Shown piece by piece: positions 11,355-22,918 of a stretch of 64,000 bases of DNA. A model generated the notes under the pieces. It was not told the DNA's origin, made no database searches, and was given only the letters and a program-made list of their open reading frames with translations. Source of the DNA: Malania oleifera (lineage: Eukaryota; Streptophyta; Magnoliopsida; Santalales; Ximeniaceae); contig NC_080421.1 of NCBI RefSeq assembly GCF_029873635.1, positions 39,847,120 to 39,911,119 on the forward strand, written 5' to 3'. Each line of letters begins with the position of its first letter. Position 1 is the first letter of the stretch. A program made the translations under genes and the position numbers.

Positions 11355-13158
11355 TGTAAGAACCCGACCCATGAGTTATGGAATAAATAAATAATAAAAT
11401 GGTACAACAATAATTTGAGCAGGCTTAATCGATGAAGCCAGAGTTTCGTCGACGAAGGCTATTTTATTATTCGGTGATGAAATGCAGAGGTTCTTCAACA
11501 AGGAGAAGCTGAGATATTTCAGCAAATCCAAAAATCTCAGGCTCGTCGACAAGGCCACCGCGATGCTGATGAATTTCCTTTGCTGGCTTGTCAACGAAGA
11601 TGCCACCTCGTCAACGAGGTTGGCCGAGTCAAAGGCTCTATAAGTATCTTTTTCTTTGCTTCTTGGCTAAGATATCAAAATGCTCTCTCTTTTTCTCTCT
11701 CTAAGAACTCGAAGCTCCACTCTCTCTCTCTCTAGATTTCTTAGTCATTCGTTGTTAGAATCAATGATCTGAAGTTACTACGAGGATTAGGGAAGGAATC
11801 TCTACGTGTTCTGTGGAACGAATCTTCGTTTTGAGATCTTCGGGTTTTGACCCAAAAATCGAGGTAAGGCTTGGTTTTCATTTCCATTTTGGTAGATCTG
11901 TAGAAAGTAAGATTGCAAGTAATTATTGTACTATGATTTATAGGTTTTGGGAACTTGGTTCGCTGTTAGGAGCCGTAGAGTTCGGGTTTGGATTTTCGGG
12001 CAAAGGTAAGGGGATTTTCCTTATATCGGTTATTTTTGAAATAGAATTTGGTAGAAATGTGATTCATGATCCTGTGTGTGTTTTGGCTACTTATTTTGGG
12101 AAATCTAATGGGTAAAAATTACAGGGTTTTCATGTTACATTTTTTGGAAAAAGGGAGCATTGGGTTACATCTCTAGTTTCGTTGGAAAACCGTGGATATA
12201 TTGTTAAGAATAACGTGTTATGGAGAAGGCCATGCCTTGTCTTGTTTTAAAATGTATTCTGAAAATCATGATTTTGTGATTACCAAATGAGTCTGGATTG
12301 AACTTTTATATGAATAAGCATTGAGTTGTGATTTGCTAAAATGAGATATAGGAACATGTGTTCCGAATTGTTCCAAGTTGGGAAAGAGTGTCCGACTCTA
12401 TATTCGAGGGTGTGAAATACCACTTGCCAGTGGCAAGAGTGTCCAGCTCTATATCCGAGGGCATGAAATATCTCCTCTTACTAGTTGATCACCGAAGGGT
12501 GTGGATCCACCAGATGTACTGGTATAATGCTATGGGAGGCTGGGGCTATGCCATATACCAGGGACGCCATGTAATGTGGGCCGACTTCGTGCCGAAGGGT
12601 GTGATGACACCAGGTTGATTGATCATATGTGTGTGTCTTGAGAACTATACTGGAACTGTTTTGTGGAAATACTGGAATTGAACTATGTATGTCTTATGTC
12701 ATGATAACACTCATATGCCACACATCGATATAACCTGATTCTGCCTTACTAAGAAGTGTCTCACCCCTATTGTACGTACATGTTTTCAAGTCCTTCGAGT
12801 AACCGGAACTAGCGTCCTAGTGTTAGGAGCATGGTGGTCGGTTTACTACATAAAGTACTCTTGTAAATACTTGGTTTGTAATAGAGTTATCATTTGGGTA
12901 TTGCTGGCACCTTGGGTTATGTTTTGTATTATGGAGATTAGACTCTATTTGTATAGACTCTGGTATAGTACGATGTATGTATGGAATGAACTTTTCTGCT
13001 GGGTATATGACGTGTCTGTGAATGTGTATAGGGTGTATTGGAACCCCATGGGGTTGGACTCTCATTCATTATAGTATCATATGTTTTTTGTATGAGATAA
13101 GGATAGGTTAGGTTACAACATCACACTTAGGGCCTATTGCCGGGTTCGGGGCATGACA
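11355..13158 (+). mobile_element. 3' LTR of gypsy I (1804 bp)
   Basis: It starts TGTAAGAACCCGACCC and ends GGGGCATGACA, where minus-strand gypsy IV coding sequence begins. It has a palindromic TCGTCGACGAA array (about 11428-11620), a TATA-like CTCTATAAGTATC near 11634, a CT-rich stretch to about 11735, and two good 5' splice-site-like sequences (GAGGTAAGG near 11860, AAAGGTAAGG near 12003). The same order occurs in the LTR piece at 58767. The length matches the gypsy III LTR (about 1805 bp once its insertion is removed). Confidence 0.82.
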
Positions 13159-13160
13159 TG

Positions 13161-14671
13161 CAATACCAACCTCAAATGATGCTCATGCTCCTCAAAGCTC
13201 TTTGAATAGACCAGTATATCATCTATAAAAACCATAACAAACTGTCTAGATACTGATGAAACACTCGATTCACCAGGTCCACAAACGCTACCGGTGCATT
13301 ATTTAGACCAAATGGCATGACAAGAAATTCATAGTGCCCATATCTGGTCCTAAAAGTCGTCTTTGAAATGTCCTCTACTTTAACTTTCATCTGGTGATAA
13401 CTAGACCGGAGATCAATCTTGGAATAGACCTAAGTTCCCTGGTGTTGATCAAATAGATCATCGATTCTGGGAAGAGGATACTTATTCTTTATCGTCACTT
13501 TGTTTATTTCTCTGTAATCAATGCACATCCTCATTGTCCCATCTTTCTTCTTCACAAATAAAATAGGTGCCCCCCAAGGCGGTACATTGGGCCTAATAAA
13601 ACCTCTATCTAACAAGTCTTGTAGCTGATCTTTTAACTCTTTCAATTCTACTGGAGCTATTCAGTAAAGCGCTTTAGATATAGGTGTTATCCTTGGAAGC
13701 AGATCAATTGCAAATTCTATCTCCCGATCTGGTGGTAAGTTAGGTAACTCCTCTAGAAAAACATCTGGAAATTCTCTGACCACTGGAATGTCAGCTGTTT
13801 CAGTTCTTCCTTTGGTAGCTTCTTTATGTAGGCAACATATCTTTGGCAACCACCCAAAAGAAATATCTTTGCCTGAATAGCTGAGACTAGCTAAGGCGAG
13901 GCACGCACACGTGTACCCATAAATCTATATTCTTGCTCACTTAGGGATTTGAAATTACTTCTTTCTGAATGCACACTAGAAAATTTCTAAGTATCTTTCT
14001 ACACCTCATAGTAGATCCAGTTAGTGTTGCAACAGACAACTCAACATCTAACAACTGAGCCTCTACCCAAACCACTTTAACATACCCCAACGATACAAAG
14101 GAATGGGTGGCACCTGTATCAAACAAAATATTAACTTTATATGATAATACAGTGAGTGTACCTATGACAATGTCTCCAACAGTCTCAGCTTCTCCTAACA
14201 TCAATGCATAGACCCTTGCTAGCGCCATATTCCAATGCTGGCCTCCACGGGGCGCCTAATGACCACCTCGGTTTGGTCTAGGAGCTAGTGCATAAATTGG
14301 CGGTCCCTGACATGATTGAGCCATATGGTTGGGTCTCCCACAACGGTAGCAGACATACTCCCTAGCTAGCACTCACCAAGATGTCTCCGTCTACATCTGG
14401 GGCAGGTGGGATAAAACTGCCCACCCTGAAATCCACTGTGCCCTATTGTCTGACCCCCATCGGATCTACCTCCTCTACAAGGGCCTCGGCTAGAACCCAC
14501 CAAAAAACTCACAGGCACAGGCCTCTTCTTCTAGTTCTATGTCTTAGTCTCCCTCGGCAAACCCTCCTCTGCAATTATGACCCTATCAGCCAACTCTAAA
14601 AAATTCGGTATCTTCAGTATTACCACCTGTCTATAAATGTCCCACTTTAAATTCCTCTCGAACATCCTAGT
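13161..14671 (-). pseudogene. Gypsy IV Gag end, protease, RT start, broken
   Basis: Reading downward from 14671: the C-terminal part of Gag, with a zinc knuckle near 14365-14310 (CYRCGRPNHMAQSC, spacing C-x2-C-x4-H-x4-C); the protease at 14228-13941 with LFDTGATHSF; a linker with [20 protein letters not shown] at 13849-13661; and the reverse transcriptase start (13645-13430) up to the FIDD motif, which is intact here at about 13229-13218. The reading breaks at 13160 in the conserved block after FIDD, where the gypsy I LTR begins. Several frameshifts and stops separate the pieces. Confidence 0.85.
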
Positions 14672-14848
14672 TTTCTTCGATGAGACACATGTCCCTATCG
14701 ATGAGCCCAAGAATCCTACTCATGGACGAGCTCTTCTTCACTTGTTGATGAGACCTTACTGAAATCCTTTAAGAAAATTCCCTTTTCTCTTATTTCTTTT
14801 ATTATTAAATTACTATAATTCTTTCGGTCTCTACATTCTCCCCTCCTT
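14672..14848 (-). mobile_element. LTR fragment and polypurine tract inside gypsy IV
   Basis: On the minus strand a polypurine tract (AAGGAGGGGAGAA, 14848-14836) is followed by TGTAGAGACCGAAAG and about 165 bp of LTR. The LTR stops abruptly at about 14672, where Gag coding begins. The same LTR start, truncated at a similar point, lies at 18852-18670. Confidence 0.75.
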
Positions 14849-15400
14849 ATAAAAATTTCATCCTCAAAATTTATTGTGTATTATACACCATCCTAAAAGA
14901 AAAAATGGCTACTTATTTTATTACTAACTCTCACTTATGGTAGAGAAATACCGTGGTAACATAGGTAGTTCTGAGAGATTACAAATATACTCATAAAAGA
15001 AAATTCTCCCAAAACCAAAAAAACTACCTATCCTATATTCTATATTACAATTTTCCATTTGTCACTTTGTACTGAATAAAATAAAACTATCATTATTTGA
15101 ACTATACAGACCACTACTGTACCACGCTAAACAGGTGTGAGTATTTCTGACTGATTTCTTCCTCCAGCTCTCATGAAGCTTCTTCCGCCGCATGATTACT
15201 CCACAGGACTTTTACTAGTGACATTTTCTCACTACGCAATTCCTATTCCTTCCTGTCTAAGATCTGTACTGGAGTTTCCTTATATGCTAGAGCATCACCG
15301 AAGTCCAATTCTACATAACTGATGACATGGGAAGGATCTGAGACGTATTTTCTTAACATAGAAACGTGAAATACATCATGTATTCTAAACAGAACTGGTG
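14849..15400 (-). pseudogene. Gypsy IV integrase C-terminus and 3' region
   Basis: Just below the solo LTR, the minus strand reads the conserved FRIHDVFHVSMLRKYV block (about 15390-15345) and the segment up to the chromodomain-like tail (near 15180), followed by about 300 bp of 3' noncoding sequence. It is contiguous with the integrase at 17488 onward once the solo LTR is removed: the interrupted codons restore an RLALPPVLFRIHD reading. Confidence 0.8.
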
Positions 15401-15405
15401 GTAAA

Positions 15406-17482
15406 TGTAATGATCTACTTATCTAATCATTTATTAAAATATAATAAGTAAAATAGTCAATCCGAACCCATGGGTAGTGGGGACACCTATCATACATAAC
15501 AGAACCTAGGCAGCAGTGAAAGTAAATCACAAACACATAAGCACAAAATACATAATACCAAAGTAAAGTATATCTCAAAATATTGTGTTTAGATACAATC
15601 TCTCAAAATACCAAAAATACAACTAGGATCCCACACCAAAAACCTCCTCGTCCTAGTACAAGTCTTACCCTCCTAGCGAGGTAACTCAATAAACTCAACG
15701 GCGGCCTCGATCTGCCAGTCCTCTTGGGTTTCCTGAAAATCATTTAATGTTTGGGGGTGAGACACTTCTCAGTAATGGAAAATAAACTAAATATAGTTGT
15801 GTGGTAACATGAATATTTAATGATAATATAGATATATAATACATTTTCCGTAACAAAAAACATTAATCATTTAGTGACTGCATAAACGTATACCTTCATA
15901 ATTTAATAAATCATACTAATCATAACTGTCTAGTATAACTAATAATACAGAAAACATACTCAGGATGAATAGCTAGCTGAAGTCAGGTACTACCCCCCAT
16001 GACGGGTTGTGCAGCCCGAAGGAGAGACCCGACAATGGCTAGCCGATCACTGCCGAGTCAAGAATGTCTGTAAGTATGATGGACCCACCACACCCTAGTC
16101 CGGACTGCCAAGTGGACGTCTACAACTCTACACTGAAAGTCACATCGACTATCCATTTCCCACCCCCTCGTGTGGTGGTTAGCACCAATCTGAACATACA
16201 TATCTGATCTATATAGCTACGGTACCGTGATCCTGAACTGATCGAAACTAACATTCGAGTTCTGATAACGTATAATACACGATAATATAACGTTTAACAT
16301 AAATGAATTGATAGCATTTTCTATAATTTCATAAATATGGCCTCGTGCCAAACATTTTGTAAATACGACCTCGCGCTGAACATTTCATAAATACGGCCTC
16401 GCGCCGAGATCATATGTAAAACACAGCATTGTAGTGGCTATCAATCATGGCCTTGCACCGAATATCTCATACATATCATTCTGAATAAATCAATCAATTA
16501 TCATGTATTTTCAAATCATAATGTACTGTATTATTTCATAATTCTTGAAAACATGCTTTACTCATGAAATTTACCATAATATAATACTTATCACGTAAAA
16601 TAATATTCATGCCACACAATGCTAAGTAAAATCATACATTTCATTCTAAAATTACATTTCCTTTATAACAACAGATTTTCCCAAATATGCATTTTCTTAA
16701 TTATATTCAAATATAACACATGCTTTTCTGAAAATTAATTTGCTAATAAATAATACTAATTTGCATGGAAAAATAACTGTTTTACTTTATTACCTTACAT
16801 GACAACTAAAAAGAAACCCCCTAAAATACCGGTCCTGCACTAGCAGGGTTTCCCTAGCAACACCCTGAAACCAGCAACTCTAAGAACTAAACTTCAATAT
16901 TTTCACATGAATATCATTTCTTATAACTATGAAAAGACCAAATTTGGCATAAAAAAACTTACCTTGACTCAGGGATGAATTTGAACGGAGTTCCACCGAC
17001 AATCAGCTCCAGCAGATATGTAAAGAAATTCTCCAGGAGCGTCGTGGTGGTTTCAGATCCTCGAACCAGCAAAAATCTAGCCCAAAATCAAAGAGAGAAG
17101 GAAGGGGAATAGAAGGGAGGAGAGAGAGAGAGTTCTACGCCGAAAATTAAGCTTAAAAATGAAGTTCGAGCTATTTATATGCTGGCCTTCATCGACAAAC
17201 CACGTCACCTCGTCGACGAGGTCAAGAAGGCTCCTCGTCGACGAACTCTCCCCTTCGTCGACAAAATTCAGAGTTGCCCAAAAACCTCTCTCGGTATCTT
17301 CTCGTCGACGAGCCACATCACCTCATCTACGAGGTCAATATAAAATTCATTGACGAACTTCCCCTTCGTTGACGAAGTTCGGAGTTGCCCAGGTTACCAC
17401 GTCGTCGACGAACGCCTCTGTTCAAATTCAATTTTACTCTTTTCTTTATTATTTAAATACCATTATTCCTTGGGTCATTACA
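15406..17482 (-). mobile_element. Solo gypsy LTR (2077 bp) with target-site duplication
   Basis: On the minus strand it starts TGTAATGACCCAAGG and ends ...GATCATTACA. The flanks are GTAAA (15401-15405) and ATAAA (17483-17487), a 5-bp duplication with one change. The host gypsy reading frame is restored exactly when one copy and the LTR are removed. Internal order on the minus strand: TCGTCGACGAG array (17415-17185), GA/CT-rich stretch near 17110-17133, long U5-like region. No internal coding sequence remains, so it arose by LTR-LTR recombination. Its length equals the combined extent of the complementary LTR pieces of gypsy II. Confidence 0.85.
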
Positions 17483-17487
17483 ATAAA

Positions 17488-18660
17488 GCTAGTCAATAGG
17501 CAATTGACCCAACCTTTTCAAATATCTTGAATGGGCCAATAAAACTAGGGCTTAATGTACCCTTTCTCCCAAACCTCATGACTCCCTTTAGTGGATTTTC
17601 AAAAATATGTGATCACCCATTTCAAATTCTAATTTCCAGTGATGATTATCTATGTAGCTTTTCTGCCAACTCTGAGCTGCATTGATCCTATCTCGAATAA
17701 GTCAAACTATATCGTATGCCTGCTGCACTATTTCTGGTCCCAAAACTCGTCTCTCACCCAACTCATCCTAGTATAGAGGAGAATGGCACCTCCTTCCATA
17801 AAGTGCCTCGTAAGGTGCCATACCGATGCTGGTCTGATACCTATTATTGTAGGCATATTCAACTAGTGGCAAATACTGGGTCTAGCTACCCCCAAAATCC
17901 AATACACACGCTCGCAGCATATCCTCAAGTACTTGAATCGTTCTCTCTGTCTGACCATCTGTTTGAGGATGAAAAGGGGTGCTGAATGCTAATTGAGACC
18001 CTAAAGCCTCCTATAAGCTCTTTGAAAACTATGATGTAAAGCATGGATCACGGTCCGAGACTATAGATACTAGCACTCCATGGGGTCGAACAATTTCCTA
18101 AATGTAAATCTCTACCAATTTGTTTATAGGGTAGCTAACTTTAATACGTAGAAAGTGAGTTGTCTTTGTCGGCCGATCAACAACTACGCAGATGGCATTT
18201 TAACCATGCTATGCCGGTGGTAGCCTAGTGACGAAGTTCATGGATATGTGGCTCTGCTTCCACTCAGGGATGAAAAGTGGTTATAACTTCCCTGTCGGCC
18301 TCTAGTACTCAGCCTTAACTTGCTGGCACGTCAAGCACTGCTGCAAAAATTCAACAATCTCCCTCTTCATGCCACTCCACAAGAAATACTCTCATAGATC
18401 CCTGTACATTTTAGTACTGCCAAGATGAACTGTGTATAAAGATTTGTGAGCCTCCTCTAAAATCATTCTCCTAATATCATCATCTATAGGCACACACAAT
18501 CTGGTGTGAAACCTTAGAGCTCCATCATCAAAAATACTGAACTCCTCTCCCTGACCATCCTGTACTTTGGTTATTACCTCTGCTAATTTCGCATCATCTC
18601 CCTGAGCGGCTTTGATCTTTTCATATAGCATACACTATGCAACCAAGCAAGCAATAAATG
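17488..18660 (-). pseudogene. Gypsy IV integrase, broken
   Basis: Read downward: a segment with EKIKAAQGDDAKLAEV and LRFHTRLCVP (18631-18392), a zinc-binding region around 18400-18300 (YTVHLGSTKMYRDL; the usual Pro is Leu), the catalytic core (18290-17900) and the YKTSIGMAPYEALYGR-like region near 17850-17790. The frame is interrupted by several stops. The upstream RT and RNase H are absent: the sequence goes directly from an LTR fragment (about 18670) into the start of integrase. Confidence 0.8.
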
Positions 18661-18669
18661 CATGAGGAT

Positions 18670-18852
18670 TATAGTCCTCTTGATAACTTCTCATCAATGT
18701 GATGCATGTCCCCGTCAATGAGCCCAAGAATGTTGCTCGTCGATGAGCTCTTCTTCACTCATCGACAAGACCCTATTGAAATCCTTTAAGAAAACTCCTT
18801 TTTCTTTCATTTATTTTATTATTAAATTACTATAATTTTCTGGGTCTCTACA
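18670..18852 (-). mobile_element. LTR start fragment at outer end of gypsy IV
   Basis: Minus strand TGTAGAGACCCAGAAAATTATAG leads about 183 bp into the LTR, with TCATCGACGAG-like motifs, and stops at integrase coding. It matches 14835-14672 closely over its whole length. The adjacent plus-strand DNA (from 18853) is the end of gypsy III pol, so 18852 is an element terminus. Confidence 0.72.
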
Positions 18853-19316
18853 CTTGCGGCGAGGTACCGATTCAAATTTTGGATAAGAAGGTATAGAAGT
18901 TGCGTACCAAGGATATACAATTGGTAAAGGTGCTATGGCGTAACCACGCGGTTGAGGAGGTTTCTTGGGAATTAGAAGCTGAGATACATCAGAAGTATCC
19001 TCAACTATTCAGAGATGTTTAGAGTTAGATAAGTAATGTAGATATGTGAGTGTATCCCTTTTTGCTTATGGTAAGGGTATGTGGATTGACTCTAGGAGAG
19101 TTTGTATATGTAATGTGAGCATCCGAGACTATTGTATGTAACCATGGTATTCCTCCGCCATAAGTGAGGGGACGTAATAAATTTGGGATGGGGCTGTGGG
19201 TGGCCGCTGGCTCTTCTTAGTGATAGAGTAGTTAGAGTTCAGACGATGTGATAGGAACAGTTAGCAAATTTCGAGGACGAAATTTTATAAGGATGGGAGA
19301 TTGTAGTAACCTGATC

Positions 19317-19347
<31 letters not shown>

Positions 19348-21154
19348 TGAAATTAGAAATAGCTTCCCAAGATGGGGGGGTGAATTGGTTTTTTTAAAAA
19401 ATTTGTTCCTTTAGAATTAGTTCTTTTAAGTTGTAAATCTTAGAAACAATCACAATCAATCACAACAAGATCAAACTCTCAATTTATGTAACAATATATG
19501 TGAAAATTTGCTACACTCAGTACAAGCCCTGTATCACAATTATTCTCCTTCCCAATGTTCAGTTTTTAAATAAACTTTCAGATTAATAGGTCAAGGATAA
19601 TCAACCAACGTAGTCCCTTTTGGTTTTCGCAATCAATGTTGATTTATCCAAAATGAATTACCTTCCGGTCTATTTAACAACCAAACATTCAGAATTGAAA
19701 TTTAAAGCAACCACGTAGATTATATCCTTGAAAAATAAAGAGTAAAGTAGACAAAGAAGAACACAAGGATTTTTACGAGGTTCGTCTTCAACATAGCCTA
19801 CGTCCTCGCCCTTGGCAAAATCGCCAAAGGATTCACTATTACCGTTCCTTTATTAGCCGAAACAAAAACAATTTAAGCACTCCTTAGGTAAGGCTAGAGC
19901 CCGCCTTCTCCAAACAATCTCCCCTTGTTTGGTCCAACAATTCAATACTCAAATCGTCAACAAGCCCTGTTACAAAGATAGAAAAATAATACGTACAAGA
20001 ACTTGCTCCTCAAAGAGCTGATTAGTACAAGTTTAAAACACTTATGCACTTCAGTAAATTCAGAATATGAATTTTAGAATGAAGCTCTTAGAAACTTATC
20101 ACCGTAGATATCTTTCAATGAAAGAATCAGCAACTCAATGATCAACACAGTGAGATTCAGCAAGAACTTCTCTTAGTTTCGAGCAAGGATGAGAGCAGTA
20201 TGAAGCACTTTCAGAAATTCATAAGGAGAGAGAGTATGATAGCAGATTGTGAGTTCTTTATGATCTCGGTGTAGAAATCAATGAGTCTTAGGGGTATTTA
20301 TAGATGTATAAAACCTTCTTGCTTGTTCCCCAAAAGATACTCAGACTTGTTTCCATATATTAAACTTATTTAAGTTTCCAAATATTTGAATTTCAAAAAT
20401 TATATCCGTTGAAAAACAGAAAAATGCCACAAGGCATACGACTATGAAGTCTTGACAGTCGTCTGTCCATTTAATATAACGATAAAAATCATAGGTAGAA
20501 AGGTGACAGTCATCTGTCATCAGAATATAAGGGACAGTCGTATGTCCATATGATGACAGTTGTCTATCCATGTGTAAATTTAAGCTTTTTAGTAACATAT
20601 AAGGTGGACAGTCGTCTAGTGAAACCTACACAGTCTTCTCACTTTTCATTGACAGTCGTCTGTCAACTGAATGATTTTCTTTTCTAGTTACTTTTTGATT
20701 TCTCTCTCATTGTTACTTGGAATATAAATTTGTTTTAACTTTGAAAACATATTCCAAGTTATTATCTTAAGGTCTCTAAGTCTATTTGCTTAATGAGCTT
20801 CAAAATGAAAACTTCATACTTAAATAAACTTAAAGTACTTACAAAGACTTGTCCTACATGCTCAAAAATTCTTCTTTGCTCTGAGCTTTCTTTGTTTCTA
20901 GTCTCTGATCTCTTAGAATTGTCTGATCTTTCATCTCTTCAAACCCTCTTGATATTTCTTCATTAATTTAGACTTTAAGCTCTTATGTTGATCTTCTTTA
21001 ATCATCATGCTCTTATGATCTTCAGACTCTGATCCATGCTTCATGAGTACTTTCAATATGGATTCCTGAGAAAACACAATACTCAACAGAAGCATGTTAA
21101 GTCCTACTTGTTTGTTAGCATCAAAATGGAGTATTAAACCTTGTAAGGCTAACA
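19348..21154 (-). mobile_element. Solo Sirevirus-type LTR (1807 bp)
   Basis: Minus strand starts TGTTAGCCTTACAAGG (21154) and ends ...CACCCCCCCATCTTGGG...TTTCA (19348). It lies in a TA-rich part of the gypsy III LTR; flanks TATAT and TGTAT could be a 5-bp duplication with one mismatch. It has a TATA box (minus TATAAATACC, near 20302) and an upstream array of the motif GGACAGACGACTGTC and variants (20440-20665). No internal coding region or polypurine tract is present, so it is a solo LTR. Confidence 0.8.
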
Positions 21155-21311
21155 TGTATATATATATATATATATATATAATAAATAAATAAATAAATAT
21201 TTTGGAGGAGATATTTTGGAGAAGATATTTTGAGATATTTATATATAAATATCTTCAAGGAGATATTTATTTTGATTACTTAAAGGCTAAGTTAGGTTTT
21301 TCTTTATAAAC

Positions 21312-21312
21312 T

Positions 21313-21371
<59 letters not shown>
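21312..21371 (+). repeat. (CT)n microsatellite in gypsy III LTR
   Basis: About 30 CT units lie just downstream of a TATA-like TTTATAAACTC (about 21303). In each gypsy LTR in the window a CT run occupies this place, the presumed 5' leader of the element's RNA. Confidence 0.9.
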
Positions 21372-22918
21372 GACATGAACTCCACTCTCTATCTCTCTTT
21401 AAGATTCCGGGCCATGTGTTGCAAGAATCGACGATCCAACGTCGCTATGTGGATCAGGGAAGGAATCTCTACAGGTTCTATGGATCAGAATTTCATTTCG
21501 GAGATTTCCGAATTTTTCCTGAAAATCAAGTTAAGGGTCAGTTTTTACTTTTGGTCAAGTAGATTTGTATTATACGAGATTATACTGAAGTGTTGTTCTT
21601 CGCGTATTAGGTTTCAAGGTTTTCGTGCCGTTGTTTTGAACCGTTTAGGTTTAGGGTTCGGAAAGATAGGGCTTGAGTTTCGGGTCGTTTTGGACTTTGA
21701 TTCACACACAAGTAAGGGGGTTATGTTAATACAGTGATTTATATAATATGAGTCAACTGAAATATTGAAATAACTTTTAGATATCAAGTTACAACAATTT
21801 TAGGGTTTTCGGGCCTTGGTTTAGTAAACTAGCTTTATTTTCAAAACCAACCAGTCAAATTTAAATGTTATATTTTTAAAATATTGTACTTGTCATTCTG
21901 GACCTTTTCACCGGTTAGAAATGTTGTTTTCATTGTTTAAAACCCGTACTGTGATATTAATTATTTATATTTACTTTAGGGTTGTTTTTGAATGTGGAAA
22001 ATTGTGTGGCAGGTATTGATGTTGTGAAATACTGGAACTGCTGTGAAAATGTAGGAAGTTTATTTGACGGCTATAGGTCAGATTTCACGTAATGATGTGT
22101 TTTGTGAAATGATTTAAAAGAGTGTTTAAATTGATTAAATTGCACGATATACTTTAGGAACCCTAGGGACTGATAGTGTGGGCACGGATCCGTTGCCTAT
22201 GAGGGCACCATACTTTTGATCTATATGAACCCAGGCTGTATTGAGATAATAGGGGCGGTCTTAGTGTGAGTTTGCCTCTTGATCATGTACCCAAACTGTA
22301 TTGAGACAGTAGGGGCGGTCAATCCCAATTGTGGGGATTTATACATGGTACAGAGTTTGAGGGCATGTCCTATCTTGCATATCTATACATTTATGTAATT
22401 GTTGTTATATACTATAGGGTTTGTTCATATAATGAAAATGGGCTACATATTTTACAATTATGGAAACGATGATTATATATGTTTATATTTTTGTTAAACA
22501 CTCAAAACATGCTGGACATACACTACTATTAGCTCAATCGTCCCTTACTGAGAGGCATCTCACCCTATCATACAAACTGTATTTTCAGGTCCTTATCGAG
22601 GTTGAGATTAGCAAGGACTAGGGTAGGGTAGTGATCTGTTTTGGAGTGAGCATCTCCACAAGCTCGATTTTGTAGGTTATGTTATAGGTTTTGAAAACTT
22701 GTAAAATATTGTAGGACTCGAGGATGCGTCGAGTATCATACAATATTGTATATGGATGTTGGAATAGTTGTATGTATCTATCAGGTAGTTTGAACTTTGG
22801 TAATAGTTTGATGAATGTTTATGTTTTTTGTTGCGTATATATTTGTTGAGAAGTATATTAGGTACACAGACGTCATTACAGTAACACCCGGGCTATAAGT
22901 TAGGATCGAGGCGCTGCA

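Larger units (their letters stand above)
8441..13158 (+). mobile_element. Ty3/gypsy chromovirus I, 3' half
   Basis: It enters in the middle of the reverse transcriptase because the Sirevirus copy sits in it, and continues through RNase H, integrase, chromodomain-like tail, polypurine tract (11341-11354) and 3' LTR (11355-13158). The missing 5' half should lie beyond the left window edge. The right LTR end abuts minus-strand gypsy IV coding sequence in the middle of its reverse transcriptase, so element I itself inserted into element IV. The lineage resembles Tekay/Del chromoviruses, judged from the C-terminal VKVLW-NH-EEASWE block. Confidence 0.87.
13159..18852 (-). mobile_element. Ty3/gypsy chromovirus IV, rearranged
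   Basis: Read on the minus strand, the order is: LTR start (18852 to about 18670), integrase (to 17488), a solo LTR insertion (17482-15406), integrase end and chromodomain-like tail, polypurine tract, LTR start (14835-14672), then gag end, protease and reverse transcriptase, cut at 13159. This is not the normal order. It fits a tandem LTR-internal-LTR-internal arrangement in which both LTRs were cut to their first 165-185 bp by deletion. The outer end at 18852 lies within plus-strand gypsy III sequence, so element IV inserted into III. Confidence 0.72.
18853..22918 (+). mobile_element. Ty3/gypsy chromovirus III, 3' end
   Basis: It contains the last 165 bp of pol (18860-19018: EVPIQILDKKV, then VKVLWRNHAVEEVSWELE, ending at TAG), a 3' noncoding region, the polypurine tract AAGGATGGGAGA (19289-19300) and the 3' LTR from 19302 (TGTAGTAACCTG) to about 22918 (...GCGCTGCA). 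The LTR is split by a solo Sirevirus-type LTR; without it the LTR is about 1805 bp. One in-frame TAG lies near 18895. The left part of the element must be beyond the window's left edge, outside all the nested elements. Confidence 0.75.

Noticed and set aside
12358..13074. ORFs inside the gypsy I LTR
   Set aside because: Short frames in U5-like LTR sequence without domains; the paired LTR piece at 58767 ends before this part, so conservation cannot support them.
21375..21737. 120-codon ORF after the CT run in the gypsy III LTR
   Set aside because: It lies in the presumed leader of the LTR. Corresponding positions in the other gypsy LTRs do not keep a frame.
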